A program made the position numbers and the translations under genes. The notes under the pieces are model-generated. The model was not told where the DNA came from. It made no database searches and saw nothing but the letters and a program-made list of their open reading frames with translations. A DNA stretch of 63,705 nt, taken from the NCBI GenBank assembly GCA_937868095.1, contig CALMLO010000048.1:1-63705 (forward strand), read 5' to 3'. Of this stretch, positions 15,177-24,581 are shown piece by piece. Each line of letters opens with the position of its first letter. The stretch's first letter is position 1. This DNA comes from an uncultured Phycisphaerales bacterium. Lineage in GTDB: Bacteria > Planctomycetota > Phycisphaerae > Sedimentisphaerales > Anaerohalosphaeraceae.

Positions 15177-16166
15177 ATGAAAATACGGGACGCCGCAGTT
15201 GTTTTCATCCTGGGCCTTTCGGCCGTCTTATTTGTTTCCGGTGCCGTCCGAAAAATCTCCCTTCTCCGGCAGAGAGCGGCGGCAGGCCGTACAATCGCTG
15301 TCATTCCCAAAGGAACGGCGTCCATGTGGTGGGAGGTCGTCCGGCAGGGGGCCGAGAAGGCGGCCCGGGAGCGGGGATATGTTGTCTCCTGGACGGGTCC
15401 CGAACAGGAAAGCGACAGGGAAAAGCAGATTCAGGCCGTCGAAGACGCCATCGTTCGAAAGGTGGTCGGCATTGTGCTGGGCCCTAATGATGCCAAGGCG
15501 CTCGCTCGTCCCGTCCAGAAAATCAAGGCCGCCGGCATCCCCTGCGTGATTATTGATTCAGCCGTGGAGGCCGAGCCGACGGATTATCTGTCTTTTGTGG
15601 CAACGGATAATTTTCTGGGCGGTGCCAAGGCGGCCCGTTTGCTCGGGGAGGCCTGCGGGGGACGAGGCAAGATCGTTCTTACCAAATTTATTCAGAACTC
15701 TGCTTCGACGGATGCCCGCGCCGAGGGCTTTAAAGAGACGCTGGCAAAGGAGTTTCCGCAAATGCAGATTGCCGCTGAACAATATACACTCGGCACGGTG
15801 GAGGATTCCCGCCAGAAAACCGTCGATATGCTCATGCGCAATCACGATGTTGTCGGGCTTTTTGCTGTCAATCAGCCGACCACCGTGGGAGCATACAAGG
15901 CCATTCAGAATCAGCAATTGCTCGGCAAAGTCGAAATGGTCGGATTTGATTCAGATCCTGTTCTCCTTGAAGGCATCGAAAACGGCGCAATCGAAGCCCT
16001 CGTCGTCCAAAATCCCTTTGCTATCGGATATGAAGGAGTGCGAGTTCTGGTCGATGCCCTCCAGGGCAAGAAGGTTCCTTCTCAGGTTCCCATTGAAAGT
16101 ATGGTGGTCTGCCGGGACAACCTCGAGGAGATGAAGCAGAAGTTTCCGGCGGCATTGGGCTTATAG
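15177..16166 (+). CDS. Membrane-anchored periplasmic sugar-binding protein (RbsB-like)
   Basis: This is the solute-binding component of a ribose/galactose-type ABC importer (peripla_BP_4 fold). The 329-residue protein starts with a hydrophobic segment (about 8-24) but has neither a lipobox nor an obvious cleavage site, so it may remain anchored by its N-terminus. The fold's hallmarks follow: AVIPKGTASMWWEVVRQGAEKAARERGY at the start of lobe one, GIVLGPNDAKAL, ATDNFLGGAKAARLL and GFDSDPVLLEGIENGAIEALVVQNPF in the hinge region. A GGGGAAG ribosome-binding site precedes the ATG. It heads a three-gene operon with the ATPase (11 bases away) and the permease. The sugar cannot be assigned; the esterase next door hints at a glycan-derived sugar. 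Confidence 0.88.
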   Translation: MKIRDAAVVFILGLSAVLFVSGAVRKISLLRQRAAAGRTIAVIPKGTASMWWEVVRQGAEKAARERGYVVSWTGPEQESDREKQIQAVEDAIVRKVVGIVLGPNDAKALARPVQKIKAAGIPCVIIDSAVEAEPTDYLSFVATDNFLGGAKAARLLGEACGGRGKIVLTKFIQNSASTDARAEGFKETLAKEFPQMQIAAEQYTLGTVEDSRQKTVDMLMRNHDVVGLFAVNQPTTVGAYKAIQNQQLLGKVEMVGFDSDPVLLEGIENGAIEALVVQNPFAIGYEGVRVLVDALQGKKVPSQVPIESMVVCRDNLEEMKQKFPAALGL

Positions 16167-16177
16167 GGAGGCGGCTG

Positions 16178-17677
16178 TTGACGGCTGAACTGAGAATGCA
16201 CAACATTGTCAAGACCTTCGGGCCGGTTACAGCCCTCCAGGGGGTCAGTTTCTCCGCTCGGCCGGGAACGGTTCATGCCCTATGCGGTGAAAACGGCGCA
16301 GGCAAGTCAACCTTGATGAAAATCCTGGCGGGCGTGTATCAGCCCGATGCAGGCGAGATTTTTATCGACGGACAAAAGCAGGTCTTCAGCGGTCCGCGGG
16401 ATGCCCTCAACGCAGGGATTTCCATGCTTTATCAGGAGCTGGATTTGGCCGAGCACCTTTCTGTATATGAAAATCTTTTTTTAGGCCGCCCTCTCCGCCG
16501 CAGACTCCCGTTTGTCATTGACCGCAAAGCCATGATTGAGCAGACCCTTCAATACTGCCGGCGATACGGATTTGACCTGGACCCGCTGGCAGCTGTTCGA
16601 ACGCTGACAACCGGCCAGTGCCAGATTGTCGAACTGCTCAAGGCCCTGATGCGCCGTGCAAAAATCCTGGTCATGGATGAACCGACCTCTTCTCTCTCCG
16701 AGGCCGAATCGGAACGGCTCTTTGAAATTATCCATCAACTTCGTCAGCTTCAGCTCACGATTATTTATATTTCCCACCGGATGGAGGAAGTCAAGCGTCT
16801 GGCCGATGAAATCAGTGTTCTGCGCGACGGACAGATTGTCGCCTCCGGTCCGGCTGCTCAAATGGATATCCCGACGGTCGTCCGGTATATGGTCGGACGG
16901 GAACTGAAGGACTATTATCCCGCCCGCAAGCCCTCTCCCGGCAGCGTACTTTTTGAGGCCGAAAATCTCAAAACAGCCGAACACATCCAGGGAATCTCCT
17001 TTTCCGTCCGCGCCGGAGAAATTGTCGGAATGGCCGGCCTGGTCGGCGCCGGACGAACCGAAACCGCCCGTGCTGTATTCGGCGTCCAGCCCCTCGAGGA
17101 GGGCTGCCTCCGATGGCAGGGAAAGCCCATGAACATCACCTCGCCCGCGGATGCGATTCAGCAGGGGATTGCTTATTTGACTGAAGACCGCAAGCGAAAC
17201 GGTTTATGCCTGCATTTGCCGTGCGCCTGGAATATGACCCTGCCCAACTATCCGCGCATCGGGATGCGATTTCTCCTCCGTCTTCGAAAAGAATATCAGC
17301 TCTGCGAGGAATACGGACGCAAAGTCGCTCTCAAATGGCCCTCCCCGCTGACGGCGGTGCATTTGCTTTCCGGCGGCAACCAGCAAAAACTCCTCATTGC
17401 CCGCTGGCTGATGGCCCATGCCCGATTCCTGATCGTGGATGAACCGACCCGCGGCATCGATGTAGGGGCCAAACGCGATGTCTATCGTCTGCTCGCCGAA
17501 CAGGCCGAGCAGGGCAAAGCCGTTTTGATGATTTCATCCGAACTTCCGGAATTGTTCGGACTCTGTGATCGGATTTTGGTCATGCGTCGGGGCCGGCTGG
17601 CTGCCGACCTGCCGACCCGCCAGACTTCTCCCGAAGAAGTGATGCATTATGCTGCTGTCCAGGAGTCCCCCGTATGA
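16178..17677 (+). CDS. Sugar ABC transporter ATP-binding protein with two ABC domains (RbsA/MglA-like)
   Basis: A 499-residue duplicated ATPase powers import of the sugar. Domain one (about 5-235) has Walker A GENGAGKSTLMKIL, a signature-like TTGQCQIVELLKAL, and Walker B ILVMDEPTSSLSEAE. Domain two (about 255-495) has the degenerate P-loop GLVGAGRTE, the signature LSGGNQQKLLIARWL and Walker B FLIVDEPTRGIDVGA. That degeneracy is normal for this family. I use the TTG at 16178 because AGGGAGG lies just upstream; an ATG at 16196 is the alternative. Its stop overlaps the permease start by four bases. Confidence 0.9.
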   Translation: MTAELRMHNIVKTFGPVTALQGVSFSARPGTVHALCGENGAGKSTLMKILAGVYQPDAGEIFIDGQKQVFSGPRDALNAGISMLYQELDLAEHLSVYENLFLGRPLRRRLPFVIDRKAMIEQTLQYCRRYGFDLDPLAAVRTLTTGQCQIVELLKALMRRAKILVMDEPTSSLSEAESERLFEIIHQLRQLQLTIIYISHRMEEVKRLADEISVLRDGQIVASGPAAQMDIPTVVRYMVGRELKDYYPARKPSPGSVLFEAENLKTAEHIQGISFSVRAGEIVGMAGLVGAGRTETARAVFGVQPLEEGCLRWQGKPMNITSPADAIQQGIAYLTEDRKRNGLCLHLPCAWNMTLPNYPRIGMRFLLRLRKEYQLCEEYGRKVALKWPSPLTAVHLLSGGNQQKLLIARWLMAHARFLIVDEPTRGIDVGAKRDVYRLLAEQAEQGKAVLMISSELPELFGLCDRILVMRRGRLAADLPTRQTSPEEVMHYAAVQESPV

Positions 17678-18654
17678 ATCGATTTGCTAAACAGCTGCTG
17701 CCGTTCTGTTCCCTCATTTTCATTATTTCCCTCTGGAGTTTTCTGGAGCCGGACAATTTTCTGTCCTATCGCAATTTCAGCAATGTGCTCCGCCGCTCCT
17801 CGGTCAACGGCATTATGGCGGCCGGAATGACCTATGTGATTATTACGGCCGGCATCGACCTGTCCATCGGTTCGATGCTTGCCTTGTGCGGGATGGTCGG
17901 CTCGGCGGCCATTCTTTTCTTCAGCGGCGCTTCCTGGGCTCAGATTGCTTCCGGCAATTATATTCCCCTCTCTTCATCGGCGATGTTCTGGGGAACCGTC
18001 GTTGGGATTCTTTTCGGTTCCTTCTGCGGCTGGGTCAATGGAACGCTGATTACCCGGCTCAAACTGGCTCCGTTTATCGTTACGCTCGGAACAATGAGCA
18101 TGTTTCGCGGCATCAGTTATCTGATGAATGACGGCAAGCCCTTTGCCGTCTCCGATTATACTTTTTTGGACATTGGAACCATCGGGCCATTTCCTTCTTC
18201 CGTTGTGATTTTAGCCGCGGTTTTGGCGGCGGCGGCCTTTGTTCTTAACTATACTCCTTTCGGGCGATACACCTATGCAGTCGGCTCCAATCCCGAAACG
18301 GCCTTTCACGCAGGCATCCATGTATCCCGTGTGCTGACGGCCATTTATACCCTCACAGGGGCCTGTACCGGTCTGGCGGCGATGATCACAACCAGCCGCG
18401 CCAGTTCCGCTCAGCCGACAGCGGGAATGTCTCTGGAACTCGATGTAATTGCAGCGGTGATTATCGGCGGCTGTTCCCCCAGCGGAGGACGCGGCACCAT
18501 GACCGGAACCATCATCGGCACTCTTCTTATCAGTTTTCTGCGAAACGGCTTGACGTTGCTGGATATCTCCACCAATGTCCAGCTGGTGGTGATCGGGGCG
18601 ATTATTGTGCTGGCGGTTACCGCTGACCAGATTGCAACCAAACGGGAATCCTGA
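17674..18654 (+). CDS. Sugar ABC transporter permease (RbsC-like)
   Basis: This is the inner-membrane channel subunit of the sugar importer, 326 residues with about eight to ten hydrophobic segments. Family landmarks include VIITAGIDLSIGSMLAL near 55-70, LAPFIVTLGTMSMFRGISYL in the middle, and the C-terminal VIIGGCSPSGGRGTMTGTIIG loop, which contacts the ATPase. It overlaps the ATPase gene by four bases (ATGA), so a coupled stoichiometry is likely. The operon ends here; only 17 bases separate it from the convergent TonB-receptor gene, and I see no terminator in that gap. Confidence 0.9.
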   Translation: MNRFAKQLLPFCSLIFIISLWSFLEPDNFLSYRNFSNVLRRSSVNGIMAAGMTYVIITAGIDLSIGSMLALCGMVGSAAILFFSGASWAQIASGNYIPLSSSAMFWGTVVGILFGSFCGWVNGTLITRLKLAPFIVTLGTMSMFRGISYLMNDGKPFAVSDYTFLDIGTIGPFPSSVVILAAVLAAAAFVLNYTPFGRYTYAVGSNPETAFHAGIHVSRVLTAIYTLTGACTGLAAMITTSRASSAQPTAGMSLELDVIAAVIIGGCSPSGGRGTMTGTIIGTLLISFLRNGLTLLDISTNVQLVVIGAIIVLAVTADQIATKRES

Positions 18655-18671
18655 AGGTTCTCCACTGCTTT

Positions 18672-20666
18672 CTAAAATTTGCAGAAAAACTCCACGTAGA
18701 ACTGCCGAGGCACTTCGTTATACTGCTTAGCTCCCCAATCATAGCCGCACTCATAATGATTTCGGTCCAGCAGATTCATCGCGCCTACAGCAATTTCCGC
18801 CCGGTCATTCCACAACCGGCGGGCCAGCCGAATATCCAGCCGCCAGAACGGCTTGCCATGGATGTATTCAGGGTAGGGCGTAGCCGTATCAGTCCAGTAC
18901 AGCTGCGTATTCAGCGAGGTTGCCTCGTCCAGTTTGAAGCGGTTGGTCAGTCCCACCCGATGCTTCGGGCTTAAAATGATGCCTGTTTCACCGGTCCGCC
19001 AGTTGGTCAGTTCGTTTCGGTTGGTCTGGTGAAGGTAGGTATGAAACGCCCGCAAAAGCCACCATTGGGTCGGTTCCCACTCGATGCTGCTTTCCAGACC
19101 GTAGGTCGTTACGTCGTAAATATTGTCCCAGTGGTCATACCAATCGCTTTCCACCCAATCGGAGCCCGGAAGCCACGGCTGCGATTCCAGCAGCAGCCCT
19201 TTGCGGAGGGCCATCATGTCCTTATCTTTATTGAGGTACCCTTCGAGGTTGACCCACAAGTGGTCTGACCATTGTCCCCGATAGCCGATTTCGTAGGATA
19301 CCATGGTTTCGTTTTCGAGGGAATCATTGCCCTCACCTGCAATGTGATAGCCGTCGTACTTTATCGGGCCTGCCCGGAACATCTGCCACAGAGTCGGCCG
19401 GCGGAACGCACGGGATGCGGCCCCCCGCAGAAAATGCCGAGGAGTGAATTCCCAAACCAGCGCCGTATTGGCGGCCCAGTCAAAGTGGGTCAGCTGATTA
19501 TAATGCGCCCGATAGCCGATGGTGTACCACAGGGTATCGGTGAGTGTTATCTCATCTTCAACAAAAATGCTGCCTTGGTTGTTCTCGACATCTTCCGGAA
19601 TCGTATTCGGCTGTTCATTAAGCGGACTGCTGCGGTAGACGTCTCGCGTAAAGTCAGCCCCCCAGACCACGTTGTGCCGGCCCGCATGAAAGTTGTGCTG
19701 AATTTCCACAATTTCTTCACGGGAACGGATATCCGCCCGGTTGTACAGCCAGTTGTTGGAACTGGAATAATAATTGGTGCAGTCATCTCGAAAGATATAA
19801 CTTTCTGTCCACCGCACCTGCCATACACTGTCGTCATCCAAACGCTTTTCCCACTGAACATTAAAATAGTCCAGCGTTTCATTATTCGAATGGGCATTCT
19901 GATGACCGCCGGTGAGGGTCAGGGTTGTATCCTGTCCAAAATTAACTTCCACACGTCCGGTGCTCTGAAAAGCGCGGTAGTCGTCTTGAATCCGAACCCC
20001 ATTTTCGCGTGCAAAGCCGTCGTCGGCCAGATGTCCCAGCATCGCCCGCCAGGAAATATTGCCCGTCTGGCCGCCGTATCGCAGAAAACTGTGCAGCAGG
20101 TCATTGTTGCCGACAGCCGTATATGCCAGACCTCCCTGGGTGTCGCTTGCCTTCTTGGTGATAATGTTAATTACCCCGCTCATGGCGTTTACGCCCCAGG
20201 TTACACCTGCCGAGCCGCGAATAACCTCAATCCGCTCAATTTCCTCCAGAAAAATCGGATGCAGATAAAATAACGCCCCGCCCAAATACGGGTCATACAA
20301 GGGCCGACCGTCCAGAAGGATTTGCATTCGCTCATTATTCCATTTCACATATCCCCGGCTGCCGACTTCTGAGACAAGCCCTTTGGTGCGAAAGACATCC
20401 ATTCCGGGAACAAGGCGGAATAAATCCTCAATTCGAACAGGGCCGGACTGGCGGATATCTTCAGCCGTGATGATATAAACAGCGCGGGAAGCGCGGTTGA
20501 TGGATTGAGGCCGCCGAGCAGAGGAGGTAATCTCAATTTCCATCAGTTGCTCAATCGGCATCTCAAAAAGATCATCCTCGCTCGAAACTTCCTCTTCCAT
20601 TTGTCCCGCAAGACAAAAAGAAAGTCCCCCCAGGAAAATCATCAAAAGTGCCGCCTGCCCTTTCAT
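18672..20666 (-). CDS. TonB-dependent outer-membrane receptor
   Basis: This is an outer-membrane gated porin that takes up a large or scarce ligand using TonB energy. The 664-residue protein has a signal peptide (about 1-20) and a short acidic linker. A plug domain (about 55-165) carries VYIITAEDIRQSG, QILLDGRPLYDP and IERIEVIRGSAGVTWG with the usual VNAMSGVINIITK end. A 22-strand-type barrel rich in W/Y follows, ending in an aromatic (FYVEFFCKF). No N-terminal STN/FecA-like signalling domain is seen. AAGGAG precedes the ATG. I found no cobalamin riboswitch upstream. The ligand is unknown; iron chelates, cobalamin and glycans are all possible. The gene lies 282 bases downstream of the efflux operon on the same strand. 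Confidence 0.88.
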   Translation of the reverse strand: MKGQAALLMIFLGGLSFCLAGQMEEEVSSEDDLFEMPIEQLMEIEITSSARRPQSINRASRAVYIITAEDIRQSGPVRIEDLFRLVPGMDVFRTKGLVSEVGSRGYVKWNNERMQILLDGRPLYDPYLGGALFYLHPIFLEEIERIEVIRGSAGVTWGVNAMSGVINIITKKASDTQGGLAYTAVGNNDLLHSFLRYGGQTGNISWRAMLGHLADDGFARENGVRIQDDYRAFQSTGRVEVNFGQDTTLTLTGGHQNAHSNNETLDYFNVQWEKRLDDDSVWQVRWTESYIFRDDCTNYYSSSNNWLYNRADIRSREEIVEIQHNFHAGRHNVVWGADFTRDVYRSSPLNEQPNTIPEDVENNQGSIFVEDEITLTDTLWYTIGYRAHYNQLTHFDWAANTALVWEFTPRHFLRGAASRAFRRPTLWQMFRAGPIKYDGYHIAGEGNDSLENETMVSYEIGYRGQWSDHLWVNLEGYLNKDKDMMALRKGLLLESQPWLPGSDWVESDWYDHWDNIYDVTTYGLESSIEWEPTQWWLLRAFHTYLHQTNRNELTNWRTGETGIILSPKHRVGLTNRFKLDEATSLNTQLYWTDTATPYPEYIHGKPFWRLDIRLARRLWNDRAEIAVGAMNLLDRNHYECGYDWGAKQYNEVPRQFYVEFFCKF

Positions 20667-20948
20667 CGGTACTCCTTGTTTGCCTGCCTGATGAAGAAAC
20701 TATAGAACAGGGTAGGATATCGGCGGAAAACAACGATTTCTTAGGGAGGAGAATCTTTTTTGCCGGTCGAAAACATCCTCATTTCTCACGTCCGATAAAG
20801 AAGGTGTTTTTTTCCTGTTTTCTGATAAGGGGATGTTTTCTGTCGATGAAAGGGCTGCCGGCAGATATTTTTCTTCAGGTCCTCTTTCCGGGTTATCGGA
20901 CCTGATTGGAGAGGTTGGATTGCTGGATGTTGGTTTTTGAAAGGAAGG
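20667..20948. other. Intergenic region between the TolC-like gene and the TonB-receptor gene (minus-strand direction)
   Basis: No gene is recognised. An inverted repeat, CAGGTCC (20876-20882) and GGACCTG (20898-20904), lies in the middle but has no T-run in either direction, so I do not call it a terminator. Next to the end of the tolC-like gene is a near-duplicate GTTGGTTTTTGAAAGGAAG / GTTAGTTTTTGAAAGATGG (about 20928-20965). The TonB-receptor promoter should be here; none stands out. Confidence 0.4.
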
Positions 20949-22577
20949 TTAGTTTTTGAAAGATGGTACGGGCTGCCAGTCCACTTTAGCGGCACCAAGC
21001 AGGGTGCCTGTTGCATAGGCCAAATCCACCAGTGAAATCTGATATTCGGTTAATGCCTGTATCTCAGAACTCTGAGCATCGGCCAGCCGGGCCTGGGCCT
21101 CCAGTACATCGGTTGATGTTCGAAGGCCGTTTTCAAACTGACGAATTTCGGCATCCGCCAGGCGGGCCTCCAGCAGAACATTCTGTCTGGCCGCCAGAAT
21201 CCGCTGCCAGTTGGCTTCGGTCTGGTCCATAGCATTGAGCACCTCAATTTCAATCAGGGCTTTTCGGTTTTCCTTCGTTGCCAGCAGCTGCATCCGCTGA
21301 TAAAAGGCAGCCCGAAGTGTGCTTTTGGCGGCCTCATTGCCCAGCGGAATCAGAAGGGTAAGCCCCAGCCGATGATCGGCAAAACGGTTTTCCTGAAGCA
21401 TGTCATAAGAATCACTGCGAGTCGCCCCCAGTCCGTTGATATTGTAGGTGTATTCAAGATTCACAACCGGCAGGGCCTGATTTTTCAGATAGTCAATCGT
21501 GCTCACTTGGCGGGCAATCTGCAGTTCCAACTCCAGCAGTTCCATTCTGTTTTCTACCGCTTTTGCCACCAATTCCGGAGCCGCAAGCTCATAGCGGATT
21601 AAATCCGGCTCTGTAGCCGGAACGATGCGGGTGGGCGACTGGACTGTCAGGGAGAGCTGGTTGATAATGCGCTTCAGCTCCCGCTGTCGGCTGCGAAGGT
21701 TGGTTTCCGCCAGAATGATTTGTTCCATTTGTGCGGCCATACCCGCCTGCGCCCGCAGCACCTCTACCTCCGCCTGCTCGCCCGCTGCCGCCATTCGGCG
21801 GGCACGCTCCAGTTGGGCCTTGGCCAGTTCATACTGCTGAAGCCGAACCTCCAGCTCCTTGCGGGCAGCCGCCATGCGCCAGTAAGCCCGGTCCGCTGCT
21901 GCTAAAACGGTGATTACCTCCAGTCTGGTGCGGGCTTCAGCGATTTGCAGGTCATAGCGGCTCAGCCGAATGGAATACATCGAGGCGCGATGGCCGGCGT
22001 TTCGAAGAAGCGGCTGACTGATGGAAACCCCAGTCCCCGTAGTGTACGAAGGATTGTAAAAGTAAGAGATTTGGTTGGTGAGGGTGCGGTTGTCCACCAG
22101 GTCCAGCGTAATCGTACCGCCGGTTTGAAGCGGAAGTTCCACACCCAGGTCCACTGTGCCGGAGTCAGACTGGGAACCCTGCACAAACAAATCCGTCCCG
22201 ATTGGCCGGTCCGTTTTAGAATATTGAATACGGGTGAAGAACGACGCTTCAAATTTTGCCTCTTCGGCGCTGAGCGTCTCGGCGGCAATCGTTGGACTGA
22301 CCAATTCGGCCTTCAGTTCCAGATTGTTTTGCAGTGCCCACGCCCGACATTGTTCAATCGTCAGTTTTATTTCTTCCGGCGCTCCCTGAGCCGGCTGTAC
22401 CGGGGCGTTCGGCTCGGCTGCCGCCGGTAATTGCAGGGGCTCAATCTGGCGAAGTCTCTCCCGCGGAACCCTCATTTCATAAAAGGGAACCGGCTCCGGC
22501 GTGGTATCGCAGCCGACCGCCAGCACCGCAGACAGACCGACGGCAAAACATCCCCAAAAAAATCGTTTGTTATTCAT
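20949..22577 (-). CDS. TolC-like outer-membrane efflux lipoprotein
   Basis: This is the outer-membrane channel of a tripartite efflux pump. I start at 22577, where MNNKRFFWGCFAVGLSAVLA ends in a lipobox (AVGC, lipidated Cys about residue 23), and not at the longer frame upstream. The 542-residue protein has a proline-rich linker after the lipid anchor. Two OEP repeats follow: long alpha-helical segments such as RLEVITVLAAADRAYWRMAAARKELE, and the mirrored VLEAQARLADAQSSEIQALTEYQISLVDLAYATGTLLG near the end, which is typical of TolC. It overlaps the upstream permease gene by eight bases and is last in the operon macA-macB(ATPase)-macB(permease)-tolC. Confidence 0.88.
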   Translation of the reverse strand: MNNKRFFWGCFAVGLSAVLAVGCDTTPEPVPFYEMRVPRERLRQIEPLQLPAAAEPNAPVQPAQGAPEEIKLTIEQCRAWALQNNLELKAELVSPTIAAETLSAEEAKFEASFFTRIQYSKTDRPIGTDLFVQGSQSDSGTVDLGVELPLQTGGTITLDLVDNRTLTNQISYFYNPSYTTGTGVSISQPLLRNAGHRASMYSIRLSRYDLQIAEARTRLEVITVLAAADRAYWRMAAARKELEVRLQQYELAKAQLERARRMAAAGEQAEVEVLRAQAGMAAQMEQIILAETNLRSRQRELKRIINQLSLTVQSPTRIVPATEPDLIRYELAAPELVAKAVENRMELLELELQIARQVSTIDYLKNQALPVVNLEYTYNINGLGATRSDSYDMLQENRFADHRLGLTLLIPLGNEAAKSTLRAAFYQRMQLLATKENRKALIEIEVLNAMDQTEANWQRILAARQNVLLEARLADAEIRQFENGLRTSTDVLEAQARLADAQSSEIQALTEYQISLVDLAYATGTLLGAAKVDWQPVPSFKN

Positions 22578-23829
22578 GACGCAAGGCCTCAATAGGATCC
22601 AGACGGGCTGCTTTAACAGCCGGAAACATCCCGAAGAAAATGCCGACGGTGGTGGAAAAACCAACCGCCAGCAGAACCGCCCAGCCGGGAACCTCGGCCT
22701 TCGAGAGAAAGCCCGCCGAGTGAGAAATGCCCTTGGCCAGTATATGACCCAATCCGAGACCAAGCATCCCTCCCAGCAGACACAGCACAACCGCCTCCAC
22801 AAGAAACTGCATCAAAATGGCTGATGCCGGTGCCCCCACGGCTTTGCGCAGACCGATTTCCCGCGTCCGTTCGGATACGGATACAAGCATAATGTTCATA
22901 ATGCCGATTCCCCCGACTACCAGCGAAATGCTCACAATGGCTGCGGCAACCAAACTGAGAACCGCCATCAGCGAACGCACCTTCTGCACCTCGCTTTCCA
23001 TAAAAAACACCCCGAAATTATTCGGTTCCCCGGGTTTGATTTTTCGCATCTTCCGCAGAAAGAATGTTAGTTCCGCCTTGGCTTCCTCCGCCAAATCCGT
23101 ACGCCGGCAGGAAGCCATCGCCTCAATCCACGATTCCTGAATGGCTTGAGCCGTCTGAAAGGGAATGAACACTTCAATCCGGTCTCCCTGCCATTCAAAA
23201 AACGCCCGCGGGCGTTCTTCCACAATTCCGATAATCAGAAAGGTATGATAATCCAGCTGAAGGGTCTGACCGATGCAGTCCCGATCCAGATACAGCTTTT
23301 CCTGGAGTTTTTGCGGAATCACACAAACCCGTCGGGCTTGCCGTGCATCCAGATAGGAAAACGTGCGCCCGCGGCTGACGGGGCGGTTTTCAATCTTAAA
23401 CCAGATTTCCTCCACACCGGTTACACGGACATTTTCTGCCGTGTGGTCTTTATAGCGGGCGGTCATCGTGCCCAGCTGGCTCATAAGGGTCAGGTATTCC
23501 ACCGATGGACAGTGCTCCAGAACACCTTCAAACTGTTCCGGACGGAAGCGAATGTCCCACCAGTTGGCGTTTTTCTGGGAGCCGCTTTGAGGACGTTCCG
23601 GCCATAGAAAGATTTTCTTGGTCCCGAAGAACTCAAAGTTTTCCATAATCATGGCATTCATCCCGCTCATTCCGGCCACCACCGCCGTCACCGAGGCAAC
23701 ACCGATGATAATCCCCAGCGTCGTCAGCAGACTTCGGGTCTTGTTCACCCAGATCTGGCCGATTGCCAGCAGGATGCTTTGGGCAAACAGACGCAGAAAC
23801 AAAATCGGTCCCAGCAGAAAGTTTTTCAT
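22570..23829 (-). CDS. MacB-type ABC transporter permease (FtsX family)
   Basis: This is the inner-membrane mechanotransmission subunit of a MacAB-like exporter. The 419-residue protein has one N-terminal membrane segment. The signature KTRSLLTTLGIIIGVASVTAVV covers about residues 30-52. A large periplasmic domain (about 65-285) follows, then three C-terminal membrane helices with the FtsX motif GGIGIMNIMLVSVSERTREIGLRKAVGA and ARLDPIEALRHE at the end. In E. coli MacB the ATPase is fused to the permease; here they are separate genes overlapping by four bases. The substrate is unknown; peptides, lipoproteins and macrolide-like molecules are exported by relatives. Confidence 0.9.
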   Translation of the reverse strand: MKNFLLGPILFLRLFAQSILLAIGQIWVNKTRSLLTTLGIIIGVASVTAVVAGMSGMNAMIMENFEFFGTKKIFLWPERPQSGSQKNANWWDIRFRPEQFEGVLEHCPSVEYLTLMSQLGTMTARYKDHTAENVRVTGVEEIWFKIENRPVSRGRTFSYLDARQARRVCVIPQKLQEKLYLDRDCIGQTLQLDYHTFLIIGIVEERPRAFFEWQGDRIEVFIPFQTAQAIQESWIEAMASCRRTDLAEEAKAELTFFLRKMRKIKPGEPNNFGVFFMESEVQKVRSLMAVLSLVAAAIVSISLVVGGIGIMNIMLVSVSERTREIGLRKAVGAPASAILMQFLVEAVVLCLLGGMLGLGLGHILAKGISHSAGFLSKAEVPGWAVLLAVGFSTTVGIFFGMFPAVKAARLDPIEALRHE

Positions 23830-24581
23830 AAGGAGTCCTTCTTCGTTTCAGACGAACTCGGATGCAGGGCGGCCCAGGCAGGGTCCTGCTCCGTCGGCAG
23901 GTCGCTGACAATCTGCCCGTCCCGCATTCGCACAATTCGTCTTGCATGGCAGGCGATGTCCGCTTCATGGGTAACCACAATAATGGTTTGTCCCTGCTGG
24001 TAAAGGGATTCAAACAGTGCCATGATGCCCTCGCTGGTTTGCGTATCGAGATTGCCGGTCGGTTCATCCGCCAGCAGCAGACTGGGGTGGGCCACCAGCG
24101 CCCGCGCCACGGCCACCCGCTGTTTCTCCCCGCCGCTGAGCTGATTGGGCCGATGGTGCATCCGGTCGGAAAGTCCCACTCGAGCGAGCGATTCCTCGGC
24201 CATTCGTCGGCGGGCCAGAAAGCCCACTTTCGAATACAGCAGCGGCAACTCCACATTTTTCAGCGCATTCAGTCGAGGCAGAAGTTCGTAAGACTGAAAC
24301 ACAAATCCAATCTGCTCGTTCCGAATCCGTGCCAGTGAAGCGCTGCTCATTTCCGTTGTAAGGGTGCCGTTCAGTTCGTAGGCCCCTTTATCGGCCCGGT
24401 CCAGACAGCCGAGGATGTTCATCAGGGTACTTTTCCCCGAGCCGCTGTGCCCCATAATAGCCGCGTATTCGTTCCGGCGCACCTCCAGGTTAATCCCCCG
24501 CAGGGCATAGACCCGCTCGCTGCCGATACGATAGGTTCGATGAATATCCCGAAGCCGGATTAAAATGCTGTTCTCACTCAT
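23826..24581 (-). CDS. MacB-type ABC transporter ATPase (LolD/MacB family)
   Basis: A 251-residue ATPase pairs with the FtsX-like permease. Motifs: Walker A GHSGSGKSTLMN, Q-loop in FVFQSYELLPRLNALKNVELPL, signature LSGGEKQRVAVARAL, Walker [13 protein letters not shown], and the H-loop histidine in IIVVTHEADIACH. I start at 24581 (MSENSILIRLRD) rather than 29 codons upstream. This gives an 8-base overlap with the upstream macA-like gene and a normal family N-terminus. It overlaps the permease gene by four bases. Confidence 0.9.
   Translation of the reverse strand: MSENSILIRLRDIHRTYRIGSERVYALRGINLEVRRNEYAAIMGHSGSGKSTLMNILGCLDRADKGAYELNGTLTTEMSSASLARIRNEQIGFVFQSYELLPRLNALKNVELPLLYSKVGFLARRRMAEESLARVGLSDRMHHRPNQLSGGEKQRVAVARALVAHPSLLLADEPTGNLDTQTSEGIMALFESLYQQGQTIIVVTHEADIACHARRIVRMRDGQIVSDLPTEQDPAWAALHPSSSETKKDSL

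Noticed and set aside
19272..20273. 333-codon plus-strand frame opposite the TonB receptor
   Set aside because: Shadow of the receptor plug and barrel coding sequence; no motif or start signal.
20876..20904. CAGGTCC/GGACCTG hairpin as terminator of the TolC-like gene
   Set aside because: There is no T-run after the stem in the direction of transcription, so I describe it only as an inverted repeat.
20667..20948. Possible cobalamin riboswitch upstream of the TonB receptor
   Set aside because: I looked for the B12-box and the expected GGGAA/GGTG helices on the minus strand and found none.
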